Positions 55,955-64,000 of a stretch of 64,000 nucleotides of DNA are shown here, piece after piece. The DNA is from Arthrobacter sp. FW306-2-2C-D06B (GTDB lineage: Bacteria; Actinomycetota; Actinomycetes; Actinomycetales; Micrococcaceae). The DNA lies in NCBI RefSeq assembly GCF_021789175.1, contig NZ_CP084560.1:1922001-1986000 (forward strand), written 5' to 3'. The notes under the pieces were generated by a model, which was not told the DNA's origin, ran no database searches, and was given only the letters and a program-made list of their open reading frames with translations. Position 1 is the stretch's first letter. Each line of letters starts with the position of its first letter. A program made the translations under genes and the position numbers.

Positions 55955-56887
55955 TTAGCGGCCGACTTTGCCTGTAAGCGAAGCGATCGGGCGCAGAAAC
56001 AGCGGGCGAGCCAAGAACCATGCCGCCACCATGGCAACCAGAGTGGCTGCAAAGATCCAGAAACCCATCCAGTTCTCGTCATCCAGCCCGGCGTACATAT
56101 GGTTGAGATTTCGTAAAGCCCCCGTGGCCAGGACTAGGGCAACATGCACGATAACGAAGCCGACGAAGCCAAACATCACCGGGAAGTGGATGGCGCGAGC
56201 CGCTTCGATGGGGAAGATCCTGTTTAGTTGCTTGGCCTGCTTTGGCCAGGCTGAGGACATCCTCAAGCCGGTTACAAGAGCGAGTGGGGCCGCTATGAAG
56301 ACGATAGTGAAATATGCCAGAACTTGCAGGCTGTTGTAGTTAACCCAACCGTTCTCCGTAGGCCAGTTCAACGAGGCGTATTGAATTGCAGTGGAAAGTG
56401 CATTTGGGAGCACATCCCAGCTCGTCGGAACTGTGCGCATCCACTGACCGGTTATGAAGAGCAGCACGACGAAAATGATGCCGTTCAATGTCCACAAGGC
56501 ATCCAGACTGAGATGAAACCAAAGGTCCAGGCTGATCTTGCTTGGCGGGTTCTTTGTCCGAATGAGTCCCTTGTTGTTCCTGGTCCAGTAGGCCTTTGGG
56601 CGCGTGGTGGTTCGAACCAGCCAACCTGAACGGACAATGAGCACAATGAAAAATGCGTTTAGGAAGTGCTGCCACCCCATCCATGCCGGAAGCCCGGTTG
56701 GTGCGCCCGAGAGGAGGTCGGAATGTCCCGGATAGTCCAGCAGGAACTCCTGAACCGGAGACAGGGTCCGCGCCCATTTTGCCAGCAGCACCACGACCAG
56801 CAGAGCCATGATCGCCAACAGGCCGAAGACCGCGGGCTTGAACCACCTGCTGCCAACGACGGCTGGTCGTTTCGATGACGTCGACAT
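55955..56887 (-). CDS. b-type cytochrome-like membrane protein without N-terminal tail (right copy)
   Basis: 310 residues. Closely related to residues 155-450 of the protein at 3798-5150: six hydrophobic spans and the same histidine positions (GWQHFLN, DLWFHLS, ARAIHFP, VIVHVAL, NLNHMY) with strings such as ITGQWMRTVPTSWDVLPNALS and WPTENGW. The repeated RRGLPR...PWP motif is absent. It directly follows etfA (37-base gap), as in the left operon. A role in moving ETF electrons into the membrane is inferred. Confidence 0.75.
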   Translation of the reverse strand: MSTSSKRPAVVGSRWFKPAVFGLLAIMALLVVVLLAKWARTLSPVQEFLLDYPGHSDLLSGAPTGLPAWMGWQHFLNAFFIVLIVRSGWLVRTTTRPKAYWTRNNKGLIRTKNPPSKISLDLWFHLSLDALWTLNGIIFVVLLFITGQWMRTVPTSWDVLPNALSTAIQYASLNWPTENGWVNYNSLQVLAYFTIVFIAAPLALVTGLRMSSAWPKQAKQLNRIFPIEAARAIHFPVMFGFVGFVIVHVALVLATGALRNLNHMYAGLDDENWMGFWIFAATLVAMVAAWFLARPLFLRPIASLTGKVGR

Positions 56888-56924
56888 CACTAATTACTCC
56901 TTTTTAGAAAAACCGGTTTCGGCG

Positions 56925-57896
56925 TCAGTTGGCGCGCGCTTTTAGCGCTGCGATCAGCTGCGGGACAACCTTGAAAACATCACCTACGACGCCGAAGTCA
57001 GCTATGTCGAAGATCGGCGCGTCCTCGTCCCTGTTGACCGCTATGATCGTCTTCGCTGTCTGCATCCCGGCCCGGTGTTGGATCGCCCCGGAGATGCCCA
57101 GAGCAACATAGAGTTGCGGTGAGACTGAAATGCCAGTCTGACCAACCTGAAGCGTCTGCGGCACGTATCCAGCATCAACGGCCGCGCGGGAAGCCCCTAT
57201 TGCTGCACCTAGGGCGTCGGCCAACTGCTCCACCAAGACGAAGTTTTCCTTAGACCCGAGGCCTCGGCCACCGGATACGACCCTGGAGGCGTTTCGCAGG
57301 ACGGGGCGCCCAGGAGCCGCTGCTGCCTCATTGACTGCATCGATTGCTGCCGCGTTTGAGGGCTCAAGCGACAGTTGTACGGTTGTGAGATCCGGTGCAG
57401 CTGACGGTACGGACTCGTCAACAGCTCCTTCGCGAAGGGTGATCACGGGCAAGCCGCCCTCAACGACGGAATCAACACTGAATGCGCCACCGAAAACGGA
57501 GTGCGTAGCCACGATCCTGCCTCCATCAGAACGGACATACACAGCGTCGGCGATCAACCCACCACCGATGCGGACAGCCAGCCGCGCGGCGGCTTCCCTA
57601 CTCTCCACCGAATTTGCGACCACGACGGCGGTCGGGTTCAGCGCTTCGACGGCCGCGTACAGGCCTTGCGTTTGGGCTGCGGCAAACAGCCTTCCAACTT
57701 GATCGCTTTCAGCGACAAAGATGCGCTTCGCGCCCAATGCACCGAGCTCGTCTACGAAAGAGGAGCCGCCGTTGGGCGAGGTCACGACCACGGCCACCGG
57801 AGTGCCAAGGCGTCCCGCAGCCGCCAACAAAGAAGGCGCCGAGTCCTTGATGGTTCCGGCGCTCGACAATTCTATAAGTGCCAGTACGTTTGCCAT
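56925..57896 (-). CDS. etfA: Electron transfer flavoprotein alpha subunit (right copy)
   Basis: 323 residues from ATG 57896 (GAGGAG upstream). [40 protein letters not shown] (in pieces) and [16 protein letters not shown] match ETF alpha. An in-frame start 15 bases upstream lacks a ribosome site at the right distance. A paralogue of the left copy with clear divergence, so the two ETFs are not part of the recent duplication. Confidence 0.96.
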   Translation of the reverse strand: MANVLALIELSSAGTIKDSAPSLLAAAGRLGTPVAVVVTSPNGGSSFVDELGALGAKRIFVAESDQVGRLFAAAQTQGLYAAVEALNPTAVVVANSVESREAAARLAVRIGGGLIADAVYVRSDGGRIVATHSVFGGAFSVDSVVEGGLPVITLREGAVDESVPSAAPDLTTVQLSLEPSNAAAIDAVNEAAAAPGRPVLRNASRVVSGGRGLGSKENFVLVEQLADALGAAIGASRAAVDAGYVPQTLQVGQTGISVSPQLYVALGISGAIQHRAGMQTAKTIIAVNRDEDAPIFDIADFGVVGDVFKVVPQLIAALKARAN

Positions 57897-57913
57897 TTTC
57901 AGTCTCCTCAAAA

Positions 57914-58693
57914 TCAGATTATGCGGCCGGCCACAAGGAATTCGGCTAGCTCAGCGCCTGCGTTTCCCGTATCGACAACCTTCTTGCCAACCGCTCGAGC
58001 GGGTCGTTCAATTACAGCCAAGACGACCGAACGTGCGCTGGTTGCTGGGTCTGCGGGCTCGATGTCCAGGTCGTCCAGAGACCACGTGGCCAGTGGCTTA
58101 CGCTTGGCAGTCATGATGCCCTTGAAGTTTGGGAAGCGAGCCTCCGCCGACCGTTCCGTCACGGAAATAATGGCCGGAAGCGTGGCCCTTACCGTCAGAG
58201 TTCCGGTTTCGACGCTGCATTCACCCACCACGCGCTGGTCCGAGATGTCAGCCGAGTTCAGAGAACTAAGCATTGGAAGGCTCAGATACTCTGCAATCAT
58301 CGCTGGCACGACTCCACCCCGCCCGTCTGTGGACTCATTGCCTGCGATCACGAGGTCAAATCCAGTCCTCGTCAACGCTGCGGCAAGGACTGCCGAGGTC
58401 CGCATAGCGTCCGACCCGGCCAACGCGTCGTCTAGGATATGAACCGCCGAGTCAGCCCCCATGGACAGCGCCTTGCGCAGGACTGGGGTCACAGACTTTG
58501 GGCCCATCGAGATGACCTTTACTTCGGTGCCCTTGTGTACATCTTTGTAACGCAGGGCAACTTCGACTGCTCGCTCATTGATCTCGTCAGCGACACCATC
58601 AGTTGCGGCCCGATCCAGAAGGCCGGTCGCTGGGTCGATCCGGCGTTCCTCCTCGGTGTCCGGCACCTGCTTCACCAATACAACGATCTTCAT
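57914..58693 (-). CDS. etfB: Electron transfer flavoprotein beta subunit (right copy)
   Basis: 259 residues beginning [33 protein letters not shown] and [17 protein letters not shown] match ETF beta. It follows the SnoaL-like gene and precedes etfA by 17 bases. It lies in an operon with thiolase, hydratases and SDR, so it should accept electrons from an acyl-CoA dehydrogenase such as that at 44700-45869. Confidence 0.96.
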   Translation of the reverse strand: MKIVVLVKQVPDTEEERRIDPATGLLDRAATDGVADEINERAVEVALRYKDVHKGTEVKVISMGPKSVTPVLRKALSMGADSAVHILDDALAGSDAMRTSAVLAAALTRTGFDLVIAGNESTDGRGGVVPAMIAEYLSLPMLSSLNSADISDQRVVGECSVETGTLTVRATLPAIISVTERSAEARFPNFKGIMTAKRKPLATWSLDDLDIEPADPATSARSVVLAVIERPARAVGKKVVDTGNAGAELAEFLVAGRII

Positions 58694-58825
58694 GACTTTC
58701 CCTTCTTGTTAACAGCAACGAACACTAAATAGGAGACTCACGACCGCATGCCTGTTGAGTCACGCAGGAACCCTGACTGCGGAAATTCCGGATTCAACAC
58801 GCTCTCCAGAGCGCGGCGGATCAGA

Positions 58826-59314
58826 CTAGGAGTTGAGCCATTCAAGTGACTTGTAAATCAGGTCCTCTTGCCCACGAACACCTCGGGGGCCATCGCCCAA
58901 CGGCATAAACCGATGGGCGTCGGAACGACTCCACTCGCGAACTACCCAGCGCTCAGCGATTGCCCAGCGGCCGCTTCGCTTCTCCATACGGTCGATCTGC
59001 CGGAATCCGCTTGTAAAGTTCAGCGGGTCCGTGCGGTCGTTCATCCAATGCACGCCCATGCCATACGTTTCCGCAACGGCACGGTTCCCGTCGATGGCTG
59101 ACAAGTGGTTGCTGACAATGTGCATCATCCCGTCGTAGCGTGGAATGGTCTGCTCAAGCCAGCCGACATAGTCGTCGATTGTGCCGTCGAAACCGGTGTG
59201 ATGCTCCATGGCGTCTTCGTGATATGCAGCCCTCACGAGACTCATGTCCGCGCGGTCGACACCACGGCAGTACTTCAACACGACCTCGTAGATGTCCTGT
59301 TTGACGCCGTCCAT
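58826..59314 (-). CDS. SnoaL-like/NTF2-fold protein
   Basis: 162 residues from ATG 59314, with AGGAGG about 12 bases upstream; ATG 59323 would directly abut the ribosome site. DIYEVVLKYCRGVDRADMSLVRAAYHEDA (in pieces: YCRGVDR, YHEDAMEHH) and SGRWAIAERWVVREW are typical of the SnoaL_4 group of cone-fold proteins. These act as hydratases, isomerases or ring-hydroxylating-type accessory proteins. The conserved Asp-His pair (HEDAMEHH) could be catalytic. Substrate unknown. Confidence 0.8.
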   Translation of the reverse strand: MDGVKQDIYEVVLKYCRGVDRADMSLVRAAYHEDAMEHHTGFDGTIDDYVGWLEQTIPRYDGMMHIVSNHLSAIDGNRAVAETYGMGVHWMNDRTDPLNFTSGFRQIDRMEKRSGRWAIAERWVVREWSRSDAHRFMPLGDGPRGVRGQEDLIYKSLEWLNS

Positions 59315-59444
59315 AAAGAGCATTCCTCCTATTGATGTTTCGTCCGGTTTTGCTGCCGGAGTACGGGATTCTGCAAAGATGTACCCTTTGCGAAATGCCA
59401 TTGTTCTGCCCGTTTATTCCCGCGGGAGATTCCTTCTGCGGGTC

Positions 59445-60245
59445 TCAGGATGCGGTGAACCGGGGTTCCCGTCGCTCCGCATTAGCTAAGACTCCTTCGC
59501 GGAAGTCGTTGGTCCGCCGGAGGATTCCTTGTTCCAGCCGCTCCTGGGCGAGCGCAACTGCGACATCTGCGTTCAAGCGTTCTCTCAACGTTCGCCTAAT
59601 GGATGCCACAGCTAGGGGGGCTGAGGATGCAATGTCTGCCGCCAGCCGGTGTGCCTCGCGAGACACGTCGTCTGGTTCTACTAGCCTGTCGCACAGGCCG
59701 ATCTCGAATGCTTCGGCTCCCGTGACTCGGCGTCCGGTGTACAGCAGTTCGGCCGCGCGCTGGGCACCTATGACTGACGGCAGGGTTGCCGACAAGGCAA
59801 AACCTTGACTAATGCCGAGCCGGGCAAAATTGGCCGCAAATCGGGCCCTTGGGGTACCGACTCGAAAATCCGCAGCCATCACCAGGCCCAAACCTCCACC
59901 AATCGTCGCACCATTGATCGCCGCAACGAGGGGTAACGTTTGTGCGAAGAGACGCGGGACTACATCGTCGTAGATGTGTGGTCCGCCGTCGTCTTCCAGA
60001 TTGCGTGGTTGAAAATTCATTCCTGCGCAGAAGTGCTTGGCAGAGCTTTCGAGAACAATGGCTCGGACCCCGGTATGTGCCAACCCTTCCATGGCCGTGA
60101 CGAGACGGTCCAGCAGGTCCATGTCGAAGTAGTTGTTCGTGCCCCGCCGAAACGTGATGGTTGCTACATGAGTAGCTGAGTCTTCTCGAACGTGAACGTG
60201 GGTTTCACCCTCTTCGTTCGTCAGCTCCGCAGAGTCGGAGTTCAT
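59445..60245 (-). CDS. Enoyl-CoA hydratase/isomerase family protein 2
   Basis: 266 residues from ATG 60245, which overlaps the stop of the FadJ-like gene (ATGA). Crotonase motifs FCAGMNF (about 65) and INGATIGGGLGLVMAADFRVG (in pieces: GATIGGGLGL); ANFARLGISQGFALSATLP replaces the usual PELxxGxxPGxGG, so the second glutamate is not evident. Preceded by about 25 residues of acidic leader. It could act on a cyclic or branched CoA ester. Confidence 0.86.
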   Translation of the reverse strand: MNSDSAELTNEEGETHVHVREDSATHVATITFRRGTNNYFDMDLLDRLVTAMEGLAHTGVRAIVLESSAKHFCAGMNFQPRNLEDDGGPHIYDDVVPRLFAQTLPLVAAINGATIGGGLGLVMAADFRVGTPRARFAANFARLGISQGFALSATLPSVIGAQRAAELLYTGRRVTGAEAFEIGLCDRLVEPDDVSREAHRLAADIASSAPLAVASIRRTLRERLNADVAVALAQERLEQGILRRTNDFREGVLANAERREPRFTAS

Positions 60246-61858
60246 TTGTCTACCTTTCGTTTCCAAGGCTGGACTGCTGCCTTCACGCCAAATTCAGATT
60301 CCGAAGCCTGATACAGGTCCATCGCCAGACGGTGACCGTGAGCCATCCAGTTCGCCACACCGCCGGTCCAACCAGGAAAACCACCTGCTCGAACTGATGC
60401 AACATCCGCGTCCTCGGGGAAGACCAAGGTGCCTGACGCGACGGCATCGATGCCAGCCTGCGCGATGTGATTTAGCAGCCTACAGGCCAGGCTCACATCT
60501 TCTTGGATCGACGATCGGAAGGGTTCTTGGGAGCCCGGCGGTCGACGCGACGGCAGGTCAGCCCAGGCCAGTGCTCGATCAACGGCCGCTGCGCCATAGC
60601 CGAGGCTTTCGCAGTCTTTGACGGCTTGGGCAAGAGCAGCCGCGAGGATCCGCCCGAAAGACCCCATGCCGGGGGCGACGGGAATCGCCACGACGCCGGC
60701 GGTGGCCAACGTGGAAATGGCAGCTTCTCCTGCGCGGGAAACGCCCGCGGCATACTCAGCCACACGTTGACCGTCGCCCACGAAGTCCGGAGCTAGCCAC
60801 ATTTCGGGCCATTCCCCCTCGGCCATCAGGGGCAGTGCGACGTTCACATCCGGACCGTTCGCGTTTCCCACCGCACAAGTAGATTCGCCCACATCGGCTA
60901 CTTCACCCCATGAACCCGCCTTCAACTTGTCAGCCGCAGACTCGTCGCGGGGGATGAGAAGGAGTTTGGAGGCGGGGAGTCCTGAAAGGTTCTTCGCGCG
61001 TTTCCTTACGGCATTAGTCGCGAAAAAGTGTGTCCGGATGCTGTTCTTCGTAGCGTCGGAGACCACAACGCTCCCAAACATATCGGACTCGAAATGCAAC
61101 GCCGTCTCTAAATCTGTGTGCATAGAGCGGTTGGCTACACGGACGATCGCCCGACGGGTGGGGGTGGCCGTGGGCCGCGGCAGTGGGCGAGGCGTCTTAG
61201 GCATGGATGTTGCAGAGCGGGCAGCGACACTCGGGTTCGACAGGATCCATTTTCTTGCTGCGGCGTCGGCCGCTTCTGCCGATGCCGCTACATCATCGAT
61301 AAGCCCGATATCTACGGCTTCCCGGATTGGCAAACGGCGGCCAGTGAGAAGCACGCTGTCCAGAGCCTGATCTACGCCCAGACGGCGGACAGTCCTGACA
61401 ATGCCGCCCGCACCTGGAATAAGGCCCAGCGTTGGTTCCGGCAGACCGACGATTGTGCTTCCACTGTCAACGCCAATGGACCTGTGGCAACAGAGTGCCA
61501 GCTCAAGCCCTCCGCCCAATGCCGGTCCATTAATGATGGCCACCACCGGGCGTTTCAGCATTTCCAACCGTTGCGTGTACGACTTGCGCACATTGAGATC
61601 GTCGACGAACTCACGAAGTCCAGTTGGGTCGACGGCCATCAGCCTATTAAGATCTCCGCCAGCCAGGAAGGACTTCTTGGCGGAGCTCAAGATGACGCCG
61701 GCAATGCGGTCTTGGACTAGCTCCAGTCGTTCAACCGAGGCAGCGAGGGCCTCGATGAATGCGCTGTTGACAGTGTTCACGCTCCGGTCCGGATCGTCTA
61801 TGACGAGACTCACGATCCCGTCATGCGATTCGTGCCAGTGGATGGCTGTGTTGAGCAT
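60242..61858 (-). CDS. FadJ-like enoyl-CoA hydratase fused to a degenerate 3-hydroxyacyl-CoA dehydrogenase
   Basis: 538 residues from ATG 61858 (GAAGGAG upstream). Residues 1-200 are a good crotonase domain: FLAGGDLNRL, NGPALGGGLELALCCHR, PEPTLGLIPGAGG. Then a FadB/J-like linker (LETALHFESDMFGSVVVSDATKNSIRTHFF in pieces) appears. The dehydrogenase half keeps a C-terminal helix pattern (APGMGSFGRILAAALAQAVKD; GGFPGWTGGVANWM) but shows no GxGxxG NAD-binding loop where it should start (LPASKLLLIPRDESA). It is about 170 residues shorter than FadJ. The SDR next door could supply the missing step. Confidence 0.8.
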   Translation of the reverse strand: MLNTAIHWHESHDGIVSLVIDDPDRSVNTVNSAFIEALAASVERLELVQDRIAGVILSSAKKSFLAGGDLNRLMAVDPTGLREFVDDLNVRKSYTQRLEMLKRPVVAIINGPALGGGLELALCCHRSIGVDSGSTIVGLPEPTLGLIPGAGGIVRTVRRLGVDQALDSVLLTGRRLPIREAVDIGLIDDVAASAEAADAAARKWILSNPSVAARSATSMPKTPRPLPRPTATPTRRAIVRVANRSMHTDLETALHFESDMFGSVVVSDATKNSIRTHFFATNAVRKRAKNLSGLPASKLLLIPRDESAADKLKAGSWGEVADVGESTCAVGNANGPDVNVALPLMAEGEWPEMWLAPDFVGDGQRVAEYAAGVSRAGEAAISTLATAGVVAIPVAPGMGSFGRILAAALAQAVKDCESLGYGAAAVDRALAWADLPSRRPPGSQEPFRSSIQEDVSLACRLLNHIAQAGIDAVASGTLVFPEDADVASVRAGGFPGWTGGVANWMAHGHRLAMDLYQASESEFGVKAAVQPWKRKVDK

Positions 61859-61965
61859 GCTTCGTTGTGCTCCTTCCGGCTCGCTGCTTTCAAATCGACG
61901 CGGAACCACGAATCAGATTCGACGGCGCCGATGCGCCGACTCGGCCTAGGGTGTGGTCGATTTCT

Positions 61966-62733
61966 CTACGGACGCGGCGGCATTCGAACAGCGCCGTCGA
62001 TGCGGATCGTCTCCCCATTCAGCATCGGATTGTCAATGATGTGTTCGGCCAGGTGCGCGAATTCAGCCGGATCACCCAGTCGTTTCGGGTGTGGCACCGG
62101 CTCGTATAGACGAGCCTTGACGTCCTCCGAGAAGCGACTGAGGATCGGAGTATCAAACACGCCCGGCGCGATGCAATTGACTCGGACTGCCCGCTGAGCA
62201 AGATCCCGGGCGGCGACCAGGGTCATGGCAACGACCGCGGCCTTCGATGCAGCATAGGGCAGCTGGCCAACTTGACCCTCGTAGGCGGCCACAGATGATG
62301 TGAGCACGATGACGCCTCGGTCATCCCCGACGATGTCATTCTTGGCCATGGAGCTCGCCGCGAATCGCAGGAGGTTATAGGTGCCATTTACGTTGGTCCG
62401 AACCACTGTCTCAAAAAGTTCAGGGTCGCCAGGACCTCCTTCCCGGTCCAGCACGCGCACGGTGCCGCCGCGGCCTGCGCAGTGGATGGCTGCACGTAGC
62501 GGGCCCCGCGATTCCGCGGCGGCGATCGCAGAAGCCAATTCGTCGCCGATGGTGACATCCGCGGGTTCGAAGTGTGCGAATTTCCCCAGTTCGAGTGCCC
62601 GAGCGGCACCCTCCGACCCGGGCAAGTCCACCAAGGTGATCGAACATCCGCGTGAAACCAGGCGGCGTGCAGTTGCAAGGCCCAGACCGGATGCCCCGCC
62701 GGTGATAATTACAGATGCGTCTTTTAAGTCCAC
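61966..62733 (-). CDS. Short-chain dehydrogenase, 3-hydroxyacyl-CoA dehydrogenase type II-like
   Basis: 255 residues. TGGASGLGLATARRL (NAD loop), VDLPGSEG (Asp for NAD), HCAGRGG, SSVAAYEGQVGQLPYAASKAAV (catalytic Ser, Tyr, Lys; in pieces) and RVNCIAPGVFDTPIL. Resembles the HSD17B10/FabG-like 3-hydroxyacyl-CoA dehydrogenases. Located between thiolase and the FadJ-like gene, it would oxidise the hydroxyacyl-CoA. Confidence 0.9.
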   Translation of the reverse strand: MDLKDASVIITGGASGLGLATARRLVSRGCSITLVDLPGSEGAARALELGKFAHFEPADVTIGDELASAIAAAESRGPLRAAIHCAGRGGTVRVLDREGGPGDPELFETVVRTNVNGTYNLLRFAASSMAKNDIVGDDRGVIVLTSSVAAYEGQVGQLPYAASKAAVVAMTLVAARDLAQRAVRVNCIAPGVFDTPILSRFSEDVKARLYEPVPHPKRLGDPAEFAHLAEHIIDNPMLNGETIRIDGAVRMPPRP

Positions 62734-62758
62734 TTTCTTCTCCTGCTTTACTTAGTTG

Positions 62759-63937
62759 TCAGAGACGCTCAATGACCATTGCATTAGCCATCCCGCCCGC
62801 CTCGCACATGGTTTGAAGGCCGTACCTGCCGTGTGTCGATTCCAGGCTGCTGAGAAGAGACGCAAACAGGCGGATCCCAGATGCCCCAAGGGGATGACCG
62901 AGCGCGATGGCTCCTCCGTGCGCGTTGAGCCTCTGGTGGTCGAATCCAAACTCGGACTGCCACGCAAGTGGGACCGATGCGAAGGCTTCGTTCACTTCGA
63001 CGTAGTCGATTTCCTTGATGGCCAGCTTCGCTCTCTCCAACACTCTGTGCGTTGCGGGGATGATCCCTGTCAGCATCAAGAAAGGATCGTCTCCGGCTAC
63101 GGCAGATGCGACGAAACGCGCCCGAGGTTGAAGGCCGAGCTGGGCCGCGCGTTCTTCGCTCATGATCAAGGCTGCGCCTGCTGCGTCCGCGAAAGAGGAT
63201 GAGTTTCCAGCGGTGATCTTCCAATCAAGAGAAGGAAAACGGGTACGAGCTTCATCTGTTGCGAAAGCGGGCTCAAGCTGCGCAAGCACCTCAAGACTGG
63301 TGTTCGGGCGGATGGTCTCGTCCGTGGATACTGTGACGCCGTCGGGGCGGATGATGGGAATAATCTGCGAGTTCAGCAGTCCTGCCCGTGCGGCTGCGTC
63401 CGCTCTCGCATGGGAGTCAACACTCAGCGCATCCAAGGCACTGCGGGACAGGGAGAACTTTTCTGCTATCAGCTCGGCGGCAATTCCTTGCGAGACAAGT
63501 TCTGGGAACCGCGCATGCACCCCGGGTCCGGCGGGGTCGGAGTCCTTGCGATTTGTGCCCATGGGAATGCGGCTCATGGACTCAAGTCCACCGGCGATCA
63601 CCATGTCGTAGGCGCCAGCCTGTACGCCCTGAACCGCAAAGTCAATCGCCTGTTGCCCGGACCCACACCTCCGTTCGATGGTGGTCGACGGCACGGACAC
63701 CGGGAAGCCGGCTGAAAGCCATGCATGACGGCCCGGTGTTCCGGATTGCTCGCCAACCTGACCCACGCATCCGATTAGAACATCGTCGACCTGGCCGGGG
63801 TCTATACCGTTCCGGCCGACTAGACCGGAAAGAACCTGGGCAAGTAACTCGACTGGATGTAATGGCGACAGGAGGCCGCCAGGCTTGCCCCGTCCCATCG
63901 GGGATCGTACAACGTCTACGAGAACGGCCTGTGCCAA
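62759..63937 (-). CDS. Acetyl-CoA acetyltransferase (thiolase)
   Basis: 392 residues from TTG 63937 (AAGGAGA upstream). Nucleophile Cys91 in RRCGSGQQA, catalytic His in ALGHPLGASG and second Cys in TMCEAGGMANAM. Full length and complete. It releases acetyl-CoA (or propionyl-CoA) from a 3-ketoacyl-CoA. It begins the minus-strand operon that continues with the SDR, FadJ-like protein, hydratase, SnoaL-like protein and ETF-cytochrome genes. Confidence 0.95.
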   Translation of the reverse strand: MAQAVLVDVVRSPMGRGKPGGLLSPLHPVELLAQVLSGLVGRNGIDPGQVDDVLIGCVGQVGEQSGTPGRHAWLSAGFPVSVPSTTIERRCGSGQQAIDFAVQGVQAGAYDMVIAGGLESMSRIPMGTNRKDSDPAGPGVHARFPELVSQGIAAELIAEKFSLSRSALDALSVDSHARADAAARAGLLNSQIIPIIRPDGVTVSTDETIRPNTSLEVLAQLEPAFATDEARTRFPSLDWKITAGNSSSFADAAGAALIMSEERAAQLGLQPRARFVASAVAGDDPFLMLTGIIPATHRVLERAKLAIKEIDYVEVNEAFASVPLAWQSEFGFDHQRLNAHGGAIALGHPLGASGIRLFASLLSSLESTHGRYGLQTMCEAGGMANAMVIERL

Positions 63938-64000
63938 GAGCTATCTCCTTCGTCTGTGGTTCAAATCGGATTCAGTGTCCTCTGAGGGTCCATTGCCTTA

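Overview
The window looks like a catabolic accessory island from a high-GC actinobacterium. A Micrococcales genus such as Arthrobacter is my guess, not something the sequence proves. Support comes from actinobacterial-type IclR and FadR/GntR regulators, a MmyB-like XRE remnant, two IS21-family elements, GTG/TTG starts and many translationally coupled genes. No rRNA, tRNA, CRISPR array, replication origin or phage genes were seen. LAYOUT. (1) 1-5150: a plus-strand operon that runs off the left edge. It encodes a citrate-synthase-fold lyase tail, a beta-keto acid cleavage enzyme (BKACE), a hotdog thioesterase, ETF beta, ETF alpha and a b-type membrane cytochrome with a long proline-rich head. 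(2) 5274-9129: a FadR-type regulator divergent from a metallo-beta-lactamase-fold hydrolase, then a wrecked aldo/keto reductase facing the remnant of its XRE regulator. (3) 9570-18176, copy A of a large direct duplication: a flavin reductase fused to an IclR-type ligand-binding domain, a truncated carboxymuconolactone-decarboxylase-like protein, two NtaA/SnaA/DszA-type flavin monooxygenases, and a four-gene peptide/nickel-type ABC importer. (4) 18297-25839: SDR, zinc alcohol dehydrogenase, aldehyde dehydrogenase, alpha/beta hydrolase, second SDR, and the only substrate-binding lipoprotein for the importers. (5) 26470-27667: decayed IS21 and IS3 remnants. (6) 27664-36833, copy B of the duplication, with an extra FadR-type regulator and a small HTH protein inserted, an intact CMD-like gene, and the monooxygenases joined directly to the importer. 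(7) 37315-41586: an FMN reductase and a proton-translocating transhydrogenase. (8) 42159-44299: a complete IS21 element with inverted ends and a 5-bp target duplication, but a frameshifted istA. (9) 44700-49186, minus: Baeyer-Villiger monooxygenase, MaoC hydratase, CitE-like lyase, acyl-CoA dehydrogenase. (10) 49551-55027: an epimerase, an enoyl-CoA hydratase, a tandem class III CoA-transferase and an IclR regulator. (11) 55090-63937, minus: an NAD-glutamate dehydrogenase relic, then thiolase, SDR, FadJ-like fusion, enoyl-CoA hydratase, SnoaL-like protein, ETF beta, ETF alpha and a second b-type cytochrome. HOW IT MAY WORK TOGETHER (inference): the importer brings in an organic substrate. The two-component monooxygenases and the BVMO oxygenate or cleave it, using reduced flavin from the fused reductase or the FMN reductase and NADPH from the transhydrogenase. 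The dehydrogenases and hydrolase convert alcohol, aldehyde and ester intermediates. CoA-transferase, acyl-CoA dehydrogenase, hydratases, lyase and thiolase finish by beta-oxidation-like steps. Electrons from acyl-CoA oxidation would pass to two ETFs, each encoded directly upstream of a b-type membrane cytochrome and with no ETF-quinone oxidoreductase gene nearby. An AT-rich motif (core CATAATATA) recurs upstream of several units and may tie copy A, copy B and the BVMO operon into one regulon. The substrate cannot be read from the sequence.
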